Part shown: in pieces, positions 48,601-63,500 of the stretch | Layout: every line of letters begins with the position of its first letter | Position numbering within the stretch: position 1 is the stretch's first letter | Source: Membranipora membranacea | Taxonomy: Eukaryota > Bryozoa > Gymnolaemata > Cheilostomatida > Membraniporidae | Reading direction: 5' to 3' | Length of the DNA: 64,000 nt | Assembly: GCA_914767715.1 (NCBI GenBank) | Contig: OU612065.1 | Coordinates: 21,636,001 to 21,700,000, forward strand | The notes under the pieces: model-generated | What the model saw: the letters and a program-made list of their open reading frames with translations, nothing else | Told to the model about the DNA's origin: nothing | Database searches by the model: none | Made by a program: the position numbers and the translations under genes

Positions 48601-51257
48601 GGTGAGTTTATACTGCAAAAAACCTGACAGATTATCTGGACACATTTTTCTCTTGTAAAGCTCTCATTCTAAACAACAATTTATCTGTGCTCTCTCAAAC
48701 TAATTTGCAATATAAACTCACTTTAAAGATATATTAGACATTTTACAGATGTATAGGGATTTTTGTGATGTTATTCACACAGTTTCAAATTATCAAATTG
48801 CAGATGCCCTCCTAGTTTTATTTTTGCTACGTTAGAAACTAAATGCTTAGTTGTCTCAATCACAGGGTGCGGTTTGCTTCATTAAGGTATCATATGGCAA
48901 GGGCATAAGTCGTATGTTGCCAAATTTTGGCAGGAATTTTTTTCAGACATTAAACTTGATCTGACCGTTTGCTGATTATCCCCAAAGTAGTTGATTAATA
49001 CAGGAGATCGTTTATTAATGACATTGAAATAAAGAACTAACACTTGATTCGGACTTTCTCATACAAAACCATTTTAATTAAACAAAAAAATTTTGGTTCA
49101 CCAAGCTAAATCTCCCTTCTCATTCAAACTTAATTAGAACAAAACTCGGGCTCGAAGGTTCGAATTAATTGTGGAATATAGCAGACTGTTCTATTTAACC
49201 CCAATCACTTTTCAGAATGGAGTTCTGTTCTTCATCTACCCCATGAGTTCAGTATTAGAGGTAATTGAACATTTACTATTATTCCTGAATCATCTAACTG
49301 CTAACAGTACACAAACGAGCATATGCTATGAATGCACGTGCCTCAACATCAAGTATACGATATGCATACCATCAGACAGTGCACATGTTACATAAACTTA
49401 CAACATTAGATTGAACTTTGTCATGGGAGGGAGCACCGCAAAACTCATTGTAATCTATAAGCTTTGTTATAGTTGGATTTTCTCCGCACACCACACAAGA
49501 GAGCTGACGTGGACGTAGTCTGATAACTCTGGTGCTGAAGGACAATCCATCATATAAAAACAGCCTGCCACAAAGTGAACCTAAAAATAGAAGTATACAT
49601 GGTCTAAAAATACATACTCACTAAAATAATGGAATAAAGCAATCGCTGTATAGCAACTGCAAAAACATTTGCTTGCCACCACTTGAAAGCTTTTTATAGC
49701 ATGACAGATGTTTTTTCTTGCTTCAGCAGGTAATAATCTGCAAAAGCAAGGCCATCGCATTAAATAACAGAGTAAGGATATATCCTTACTCTGTGATTAA
49801 ATGTAGAGCCGAGTTCATGTGTATATTACCTTTATGCTTGATTGTGATATTTTATCAATTGATGGACAAGGTGAGTATAGGGGATTACCTAAGGGGTAAC
49901 TCACACATTCATCAGATCATACAATTAATATAAGTGATAACCCATTGATGCAGTGATGGCTTTGCTCTGTTAACAAACCTAAAGAACATTGGGCCAGACT
50001 GAAAAACTTCCATCTTTAACCACAACTAGGCTACACTGACAGATATAAAATAGTAAACCTGTTCGCCTATATTTGCAGGGATCAAGAATCAAGTAATTTA
50101 GAACATTTGAGTTCAGCTATATTGTACATTGTTGTTCGGTGCAGTTACCTTCCATTTTTGTGAGCACTTTAATTGCTTCTTGAGCTTGCATTGTTCCTAT
50201 GATGCCAGGAGTGACGCCCATAACTCCGCCCTCCGAACACGAAGTCACTGTGTGTGGAGGAGGAGGGGTAGGGTAGAGACATCGGTAACATGGTCCACCA
50301 TCATAGTTGTACACTGTTAGTTGGCCTTCAAATTTTAAAGCCGCACCTGAGACTAAAGGCTGTAAGAAAAAACAAGTTTGCTTTATTCTGGAATTGCATA
50401 AGAAGTTGTCTGTCACTATCGAGTAAGAAGACAACTCCAGACATCTCACAAGCAGTCTCACCACGTTCTCACCCTCTCTGGTCTCAGCTGGTAAAGCATG
50501 TCAATGCAGGGACATGTAAAAGATAAACATATATAACACCTAGTAAAATCTAGCTGCTGTACTGCAATCTATCTCGACACATTTCTAAAAATATGTGTCA
50601 CATATAGAAATATATATATATTATATATTATATTGTCACAGCTTACCTTTTTAGCTATCACACAGGCATCATTGAGTAGGTATCGGGTGGCTACATTATC
50701 TGTACAATCCAAAATAATGTCATACTGGCTCAGTATATCGAGGGCATTAGAACTGTCGATGGCTACATTGTGTGTTCTGTAGGTCGGAAGTGGGTTGAGA
50801 TCTTGACAGGCCGTTTTAGCCGAATGAGATTTTGGCTCACCAGCCCCTGTTTGCTTATGTAGAATCTGTCGATGTAAGTTGCTTATATCTACGGTGTCAT
50901 GATCAAGCAGCCCTGAAAACAAAAGGTAAAAAAAGACAAGAATAAAAACCGGAAATATTTAGGCTGTAACCAATATATTTTAAACCATAGAAGTTTTACT
51001 GGCAGTACATGACTTACAAATGGATGGGTTCCCAATCAGATAGCAAATTAAATAAAGTAAAAATCCTGTTACTTACCTAAGGTTCCGATTCCTGCTGCTG
51101 CCAAAAAGATAGCTGCAGGGCAGCCCAATCCCCCACAACCCACAATGAGAGCACTGGAAGATCTAAGAGTCTGCTGGCGCCTCACGCCAAATTCTGGTAA
51201 GATAAGCTGACGGCTGTATCTATGGATTTCCTCGTTAGTCAAATCATGGGCTGCCAT
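45695..51257 (-). CDS. MOCS3: MOCS3/UBA4, adenylyltransferase and sulfurtransferase, 6 exons
   Basis: Minus-strand exons 51077-51257, 50647-50912, 50149-50359, 49402-49580, 48201-48333 and 45695-45960 join in phase to 411 codons (human about 460). The protein activates URM1 and MOCS2A C-termini for tRNA thiolation and molybdopterin synthesis, in the cytosol. The N-terminal E1/ThiF domain has '[12 protein letters not shown]', the nucleotide loop 'GCGGLGCP' (40-47), 'SNLHRQILH', '[16 protein letters not shown]', zinc pairs 'CYRC' (173/176) and 'CVVC' (248/251), and the adenylation-domain Cys in 'TVTSC' (190). The C-terminal rhodanese domain (about 290-411) has '[16 protein letters not shown]', 'NIPLSDL' and the persulfide Cys in 'FVCHHGNDS' (365), ending '[11 protein letters not shown]...FPIY'. 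The start is the first ATG before '[10 protein letters not shown]'; an upstream exon is possible because an AG acceptor lies just before it. Intron 5 is a U12-type GT-AG intron. Confidence 0.92.
45961..48200 (-). other. U12-type GT-AG intron in MOCS3
   Basis: The 5' splice site is A|GTATCCTTTT at 48200 downwards, an exact match to the U12 GT subtype (RTATCCTTT). Upstream of the AG acceptor, 'TTCTCTAAC' (45980-45972) is a two-mismatch version of the U12 branch consensus, with its adenosine 12-13 nt from the splice site. Splicing joins CAC A|AT ATC, restoring 'HNIPLSDL', the conserved rhodanese segment. At 2.24 kb it is the longest intron of the gene. Confidence 0.85.
47363..47393. repeat. Short palindrome, 'AGAGTAAGG' family, copy 1
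   Basis: 'CCCAGAGTAAGAATATAGCC' and the following 'TTACTCTGTGG' form an imperfect hairpin; same family as 49768-49793 and 55964-55997. It lies in the U12 intron of MOCS3. Confidence 0.75.
48360..48597 (-). repeat. tRNA-derived SINE, 'GTAGGAGG' family, copy 1
   Basis: On the minus strand it starts 'GGGAGTAGGAGGTAGCTCAG' with an A box ('GTAGCTCAGTTGGCTAGGGCGC') and B box ('CGGGTTCAAATCCCG') about 45 bp later, then a tRNA-unrelated body ('CTGACTACTG', 'CTACCTGCCT', 'AAACTGAGAGCAAC', 'CTCAGTCTTCGGACAGAGAC') ending near 'TTTTAACCCA'. The body matches 62411-62632 and 63607-63826. It lies in intron 4 of MOCS3. Confidence 0.88.
49768..49793. repeat. Perfect 26-bp palindrome, 'AGAGTAAGG' family, copy 2
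   Basis: The sequence CAGAGTAAGGATA followed by its exact complement TATCCTTACTCTG is a perfect palindrome within MOCS3 intron 3. Confidence 0.9.
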
Positions 51258-51679
51258 CACTGCTGCATATAAAAAATAACGGTTTTATGTTTGGAAATCT
51301 AAGATGAGGTTTCAGAAACAGCACCGAGACAAAGAGGAAGATTTGAATAGGAAGAAAAACCTAAGGAAGTAATCTTGCAGAAGTGGCGATTAAGACAAGT
51401 CGAGGTGACCTGCTGATGATGCTGACTAACTGGAACCAATTATCACATTCCTCATAGTACCGCTGTACTATGTTTTTGGACTCAGTTTGCTTACAATATA
51501 TAATTGCAAATTTCTTCGATGGCTACTTTATCAACATGATCCTTAGGGCCTACTGTTTTCGTCAGTTGTGATTGATGCAATTTGTGGCTGTGACACACAC
51601 GCATCCATCAACATATAAATATATATTTAAACATATAGATTAACTTTTTGTGTTAACGATCACAACCTGATAATGTTTG

Positions 51680-51945
51680 TCTGATAGCAACCTGCCCTTC
51701 AAGGATAGGGGCACTGCTGCGCAAAGAACCCATCCCAATACTTGTTTGGCAACTGTTAGATGTCCATATGGTATAAGTGGTTGCCAAATATTACTGCTGA
51801 TCTGGATGGGTGTTTAGCAACCAACAGTTAAATTGATGCCCAGTTGGCACTGTTAAATAGGTATTGTCATAAACAGATGGCCCTTTTACAGAGATGTATG
51901 GCGGATGGCCATTACCAGACACATTTTTAGCACAACAGGCACTAC
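51680..51945 (-). repeat. CCATCCG repeat family, copy 3
   Basis: In reverse complement it reads 'GTTGTGCTAAAAATGTGTCT', 'GTAATGGCCATCCGCCATAC', 'AAAAGGGCCATCTGTTTATG' and 'TTGGCAACTG', aligning with 37800-37900 on the + strand. Confidence 0.75.
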
Positions 51946-52067
51946 TGGCTTTGCTATACTTCTTAGTTGGCCAACCATGGGCTAACTAGGAAGCTGTATC
52001 CCAAAGGGTCCGTCTCGCAGCATTACTGCAGTGAGGTTGCGAGGCAGGCACAATCAAAGAGCATGGT

Positions 52068-52190
52068 TAGGAGTAGGAGGTGGCTTAGTTGGTTAGAGCG
52101 CCAGCCTTTTATTGGCTAGCATTGAAGGCATCCAATATCTAAAGCTCATGCTTCGGGGTGAGGCGCGTGATAAGAATCACTGAGTGTATG
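52068..52190 (+). repeat. tRNA-derived SINE, 'GTAGGAGG' family, copy 2 (truncated)
   Basis: 'GAGTAGGAGGTGGCTTAGTT' followed by 'GGTTAGAGCGCCAGCC' gives a clear A-box half; the B box and the family body are not recognisable, so it is truncated or diverged. Confidence 0.7.
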
Positions 52191-53092
52191 TAATTACTTT
52201 TTAATCAATGGAACTAGAGGAGGAGGAAGTGTAAAGAAATCAGTTCTGTATTTATAACAGTCCCTTGGTAGGTATCAACAAAACACCTGACCCTACTACA
52301 GATAGCTTGCTTGGAAGTTTCAAAAGCCACAACCGTTCCTGTCCAGACAACTGGCCAACTTGTTGGACAGGCTACCACCACCAGACTACAGACTCAGTAG
52401 TACCAAGGAGTACCAGGGTGTTACTCCTTGGTAGTGCTGACTGCTTAGGCAAAGTGCATGCATGCTTGTTTGTGTGATCCCATAATCAACTACTTGTACC
52501 AGAGACTGTATTGTTACTGTATATATATATATATATATTATTATTTACAGTCTCTGATTGAACTATATTAACTATGATCATGATGGGGTGTATTCATCAA
52601 GGGAGAATGATTAAACAAGCCTAGGTCAAGGAGTCTCACAGCAATGAATGAGGGAGTTCATTGCTCACAACAGTCATCATCAAGTCTCTAACTCATTGAG
52701 TTGACCTTGCTGTATTGAAGTTAGTATTCAATTGGCTGGGATTTTGCTTCAATCAAGTTTTATTTTAGACCCTTATAAAGAGGCACTTCTCTAAAACTAA
52801 GTATTCCATGGTGTTTGAGGTATTCAAATCAGGTTCAAATGTATATTACCTTCCTCACACAAGTTGATACAACATGCTTTTCTCACCAACTTTTCACATG
52901 GTAATTGAAGGCGTGCCCCATATCCGGTATGAATTGTGATCAGAATTGACTGATTTTCATCAAACCCACAAGTGTTTGCATCTGTTCCTAGATATAGTTT
53001 ACTACTCTGCAAGAAGGACTGCACAAGAAAGAAGTGTAACCTCATTCAGTCAATCTTTCCCCTCTTGCACACATCAAGGAATTCTCTCAACT

Positions 53093-56952
<3,860 letters not shown>

Positions 56953-57369
56953 AGCTCCCCAAAGATGAAGTCCCGCTTTGCCAAGCTTGATGTTATTCGC
57001 AGCATTCGGACATCTCAACTGCCCCCATTTTTTTGCTATGCAAAACTTGATTTTTTCTTGATTTCCAAATCCTACATGTCATTTAGAACTACCTCCTATG
57101 ATTTGTATCGATAAAAATCAAATGCAGATGCCAGTTCTTTTTTACAATACAATATAGTTTGTATTCACAAATATAAATTCCGGTGATTGGTAGAAAAATA
57201 TAGATAAAACTCAACCTTGCATGGTACATACAACAGAAGTCTGAAAAATGATGAAATACTATCACAGTTAGAAGGTGGCTTGGACTGCTTTAGCAAGCCA
57301 ATCAAGGTGACATAGAAAAACACTGTTTTATAGATGGAGACCATCTTGTCAAAATTGGTAAATGGGGCA

Positions 57370-57375
57370 AATAAA
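57370..57375 (+). promoter_or_regulatory. Polyadenylation signal of ADH5
   Basis: AATAAA about 420 bp past the ADH5 stop and 200 bp before the stop of the converging polycystin gene. Confidence 0.55.
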
Positions 57376-57576
57376 GTTTGAGATGTATAATTATGAGATA
57401 AACGATGACAAATGCACAGTTGCGCAAAGCTTCAAATTGAAGGCTAGTCAAACTGGTTGGGCTTCTCAAAATGATACTTGTATGATAAATTAAAATGATT
57501 CTGACATAAATTTTAAATATAGCATCACCATGTGAGATAGCGCACCTAGATCATATAGTATGTAGGGACACTGGGG

Positions 57577-60500
57577 TCACTGAAGTAGTCCCTTAGCGAC
57601 TCTTAGTTTCAGCTGTTTAGCTCTGGAGGATGGATTAGCAGACACTCTTCTCTTAGCTGATCCTCCTCGCTGCTGATCGGCAGCCGTGTACATTATACCT
57701 GTAAAGAACATAACATAATTGGTTATTATATCAAGACATGAATTTTACAATTATAATCTTTCAATACAATTATGTCGATGTCATAATACGGTTTGATTTA
57801 GCAAAACATACATTATCGTTTTAATACTTGTACGTTTATGGGCATGATTGTTTATTCTAACACTATTTTGTCAAGTCATTGTTAGGTCAGCACAATACTA
57901 GATCAAGTTTGATCCAGTTTGCCTGCACTCCAGTTGCTCTCCTCCGCTGGCCACTAGCAGTGGAGGGGAGCAACTCCATATCACAAAGATCCTTACTCTG
58001 TGTCCACAGGGAGAGTGTCCATGTGCAGGTAAATGGACCTTGGTATAGCACCTTACAAGAGAAGGAAACCCAAACTTTCTGTTCAAATTGTGACACGTTG
58101 GTTTTATAATTGCATTATATTCTATTGGCTGTATTAAATCATAGAAATAAATACAGTTTATGGAAATTCTTTCGGATTTGTTTTTCAGTCAGGTGGGTAG
58201 ATTATCTGAATGGAAATACATAAATGAAAGACATTGTTGCCTGATAGCACATATATCAGTTATCTAATGTTGAGTAATCAACGTTCCATTGTATATATGG
58301 GGACAAAGAATAACCTAGATAATATTACATACCTTCGATATAGCATTTCTTGAGACTGCTGAGAAGTAGTTCTATTCTCACAGGGAATTGACCAACTAAA
58401 TCTCCAACTTCTTCACCGTCGCTATCATCCACAATCGACTCTGGGTCATCTGTCTTCTCACCATTTTTATTCAGACCTATCAAATATGGGTGGTTAAGGT
58501 ATAATCTTATTTTTTGGCTTTTATGATAAGTGCATAGCTAGTTTGATCCAGGTAGCCTGTATTCCGGTTTGCTCCGGATTGCCAAGATTGATCCAGTTTG
58601 CCTGCGTTCCAGTCTTTTCCCTTTCCACTGGTCATGGCATTACTTGTAGAAGGGGAGAAAATTCAGCTGATTAAACCAGACAACTTTTTCAGCATATAAT
58701 GCCTCACATGCCTTTTTATTCATCTCAGTACCTGCTGTAAGGCGGGTCCCAGAACATGCTGTAAGGTTCCAATATTCTTAACGTATTTATTCAAGATGCC
58801 GTTTAAGTTTACATGGCTGATGACAATGTACGCAGATAATTTTGTTCTACTTTATTATACTGTATGTACTTATGGCTGATATGGATTTGCTCTATCTTAC
58901 CTGTCCACGATTTGAATCTGTTGAGAATGAATTCAATGATCTCATGGTCATTCTTCTTCTCTGCCAGCTCGTTCTTGACAGCAGTGAAGCTTTCGATCAC
59001 AATCGACAGCAGCATGTTCAGCAGGATGAACATGTTTACAACCATGAACAGTATGAAGAAGATCGGAGCCAACGAGTTACTTCTTGTCATACGCTGGAAA
59101 TCAAACCTTCCCAACATCATGGCAAAGCTCGTCATCCACGACCTCCAGAAAGTGACGAACGCCAGCATGTTTTGCAGCAAGATGATGTGGAAAAACTGCA
59201 CAAACGAGAAGAAGACAATCCCGAACACAATACTGAACAGTGCCAGGTTTTTGCCGCAGTGTCTCAGAGTCTCGGCTAGCAGTAACATCTTCTTGTTAAA
59301 TCTGAGCAGCTTGATAAACTTGATGATAGTGAAGAAAACCAGAAGACTGAACACGTAGATGTAGACCTCTGACCAGGCTTTCACATACTCAAACTTCATG
59401 TAGGCGTTACCCTTGGTAATTCTGAACTTCTCCGTGATCTGTCTGATCATGACGTACTGAACAACATAGAGACATGTGCTCAGAAGCGCCAGGAATATTA
59501 TCGCTGAAATATTTGTAAAGAAAGTATTAGAGCAAAATAATAATAAGCAAATGACCATATCTTATTTAATACTTTTTTGAATAGACAGCGCTGCCTAATT
59601 ATCATTTCTGGGATGGATGTGTCTGAGAGCTAGGTTTTACCAACTTTTCTTATTGTAAACTCAAGTTCGAAACAAACGTTCCCATTCACCTACTCTCACC
59701 AAATGCTCCTTGATAAATTTATCACGTTTGGCAAGTGACATGTTTGATTGGCAATTACCTAAACCTGTTGCTGAATTAAAACTTGCCATATGCCCCTTAT
59801 TGAAGAATTTCCAACATCATGTACAATACTAGTTTAAGCGGTGTCAGGATTGCTGGTAGTAGCATTTCATTATCAACCACTTTCCCAACCAGGTCTAGTA
59901 CAATACAAGTACCAGTATTTATAATCTTTGACAATACTATATGAGACAAAAGAGATAAAGACATAATCACATTGTATAATTGCATAACATACTCATCTCG
60001 ATATAGCTCCAGAGCTCCTTAAAGTATTCTCTACCCTCACGTATCACTTTTCTTATCTCATGTATCATAAACCCGAAGATGAACATGCCGAACATCACAT
60101 GGCAGGCAATTTCAAAGATGGCAGTGTTCCCAACATAACTCAGAAGCTTCATTGGACTAAATCTGATAACAAAGGAAGTTGCTACGTCCATAAAAGGTAA
60201 AAATGATAAATGATCTAAAAAAATTTACAAAGGTTAGATTTTAGAAGGCTATATATGATTATGAATGACTGGAAAATTGAACCTCTCTTGGAATATGGTG
60301 TCATGATATACCAATTCTATCAAGAATTTTGTGGGAGAAATAGAAATGTGGCACATTCTAATGTACAGGAGTGGACAAATAAAAAAGCAAGGTCTAAGCG
60401 GAGTTAATTTGACCAAGAATATCAGGCGATACAGCGTCATATCATATATCATCCATACCTGTATATAGGATAGTAGCTCCCGGAATGGGGTTTCTCCAGC

Positions 60501-63500
60501 AGCATGGTGTTTATAGAGAAGAGATTGGTACCGGGATTGTAGACAGTAAACTCGATGAACACAGCCCTGGTGTATCTATCTATCCATGCCTGCTGCTCCA
60601 GCTCATATGTTTTATTGATCAGTTCATCCGTGGCTTTATTCAGCTCAAACACATAACCATTACCACCGTACATATCAACCTCCCCTGTATAACACATGCA
60701 ACTTTTATTATTTGAACTTCACTAGCTGCCAAATTGGTTGCATTATAGAATTGTCTCCTCATTTTACATTTGAGGACAACTCTTATACAATATGGATCAT
60801 TTATACCTGTTTATACCTAGTCTTGTCACATGGCCGAGAGACAAGGCGTAATATAGCGTAATATATTCTCTATGTGTTCTTAAATTGGCAATTATGTCAT
60901 TCTTAACAGATTTTGTGTACAAATTACGCCAGAAAAAAAAGAGCAATAAAGTAACATGATGAATTAATGTATACTGGTACCATACCAATGTACGGCAAGC
61001 CATCCAGTTCAGCAGCTGTTCTGTGTATGTATTCAGGCCAGTAGGTACTATCTACAGCGTCCTCGTTCCAGTACGGACCATAATCCTTCTTCTCATCATT
61101 CCAAATATCATAAGCATCTACACACTCTCTTATGTGATACACCAACTGTTCTGGTACCCCACACGTGTCTGTAAGTCAATAAGTTAGAATTCTGAATATA
61201 CAAGAGGGGGGCAGGGTGTGGAGATTTCTTAAGATCCAGTAAATCTGTCACTTCTACACTAATTTCACCTTAACACCTGTTTACGGGATAAGTTTTCAGT
61301 TTAGGTGGAGGTCTGTCATGGCTGACAATTTCGTTGATGTCTCAGTCATGGTCATGGAAGCTTCCTTGTATGATATTTACATTGACCGAGAGCTACCCTA
61401 CTACCCTCCCTTCTGGACTAGAGAAACAGTCAGTATGTCAGTGCATGGGCTGCAACACTGTGATATTCTTAGGTGCTTCTTGGCAATTGACATTTGGCTA
61501 CTAAGGTGAAACAACTAGCCTCATATAGGCACCTCAGAATGTCCCTGTACCCAGAAAAACCTATACAGATAGGTCCAATACGGAATGAAAATGAGGTTAC
61601 TACACAAATACATGTTCCTACATAATCATTTCATAGCAAGCTCTCAATGGATACCCAGATTATACCATAATTCTCTCATGAATGAGCCGTAAGATGAATA
61701 CATTGCATCTAACTTACTGATTGGCGTCCTGAGTTGTCTCATCACGGCATAGCCCATGATCCTTGAGGTGTGATCACTGAGGAAGCCTCTGAGCCCAACA
61801 GGTGGTTCGCCATTATACCATTCTGAGGCTCTCAGGCCAGGAATGAGTGTGTTTCTTGTCCAGTACCAAAAGTTACTCTCATTCCGTATCTAAAATTGAA
61901 AGGAATTGTACGTCTAGATCTAGTCTTACCATTGTTTAACTGCAAGATGTAAAAGTAAAACCGCAGTGAGCTATATATTTTTTCATCATGGCATTGTGTT
62001 AGATCTAGTTTGCTCCAGTTTTCGCTGCGGCGTGACAGTGGAGGGTGAGCAACTCCAAATGCAGGCATATAGATCCAACTTGAGCAAAATTTGTGTCTAC
62101 ATGAAGCAGATAATGATGGTGAATATTGTATACATGCTTCTTACTCCCACACTGTATCACACTCCTTACCTTCATGAAATCATTGAAGGACCTATCTCCA
62201 GACTTGACAAAAGTTTCTGTCAAGTGCCTCTTAAATGTAAAGGACTGGACGTTTTGAACGCCAGCACTGAGAACAACCAGTATAGATACAAATGTGCAGT
62301 ACAGGACAATCTATAATATACAATACATCAAGAGTAATAACAATAATTCATTGACAATTAATAACAAAAATGTCTGCTCATACTACATGGGCTGTTTTTT
62401 ATATACTGAAGGAGTAGGGAGTAGGAGGTGGCTCAGTTGGTGAGAGCGTGCACTCTAACGCGCAGACCTGGGAGGTTTAGGGTTCGAATCCCGCTGCAGT
62501 CTACTGACTACTGTGCTCCGACCTGCCTGCAAACTGAGAGCAACCTGGCGCCAAATATGGCACCTGTATATCTCAGTCTTTGGACGGAGACAAATACTTG
62601 TGACTTTATCCCAATTTTTTAACCCATATAGGCGTTTCTGCTTGTAAATGGATAGATCATCGAAAAAGTTCTACTACTTTTCGTCTGTGTGACAAATTTA
62701 CCACTGGCTTGAACGGATCATTTTATGAAGAGGCATGATTGTTACCTGTAATTTAGATTAAAGTTAACTTTTTAACACACAGTAGCTAAAAATGCTTGAG
62801 CAGTCATGCTATCAGCTAGCTGAAATGTTGGTACAATGCATTCGAAGTTCATATTGTGACAGCATACGATATATATTATAAATATATGTAGCCTGTTTCT
62901 GGTAGAGAAAATTTAATCTTGCAATGAGGTGACATTACAATAATCAAATATATACCTCTCTGATGACTGTGTACATGGCGACCTCTTTCCTTCTCTTCTC
63001 CCTAAGTGATGAAAGTATCTTCTGATTGAACGGCTTCCGTCCAAATTTCATTGAAGGTTTAAAGGCGTATCCTAAGTGAAAAGAAATTGCGGAATGAAAA
63101 TATCAGCAAAACTTTTATAAAATTATCATTATTTCTCTAAATCATATTGGGCTGTCATGACTTTAGCTCTGGGGCGATACAAATACCAAGCCAAGGGTGG
63201 CCAAAGCAGTTTAGGAAGAAGTACTCAAAATCATAGGTATATGCTAACGAGCTGAACCACCCCTGGAGTTTCGAAACAGTAGCCTCAGCCTACCCTGATT
63301 TTCCTGATGTAGCCATTGTTCGTCTTGTTTAAGGATAAACTCCTCTTCATCTTGTAACCATTCCTCATCTACATCCATATTTGGGTTCTTAACAATCAGG
63401 GAGAAAATCACAGCTACCAGAATCACCTGAAACCAAAAATAAAACTGACACTGACTGTTTATGTTGAAGACAGACTCAAGCTATACAACTATCAAACAAG

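Larger units (their letters stand above)
51258..53092. other. Intergenic DNA between divergent MOCS3 and ADH5
   Basis: Holds a CCATCCG-family copy (51680-51945), a SINE (52068-52190), a hairpin near 52394-52446 (arms 'AGTACCAAGGAGTA' / 'TTACTCCTTGGTAGT') and a short TA run at about 52520-52539. The promoters of both genes should lie at its edges but are not individually recognised. Confidence 0.6.

Noticed and set aside
58842-59358. Long + strand ORFs (145 and 164 codons)
   Set aside because: They are antisense shadows of the 603-bp polycystin exon 9.
62440-62510. Functional tRNA gene
   Set aside because: A and B boxes are good but the cloverleaf is poor and the sequence continues into a SINE body repeated elsewhere.
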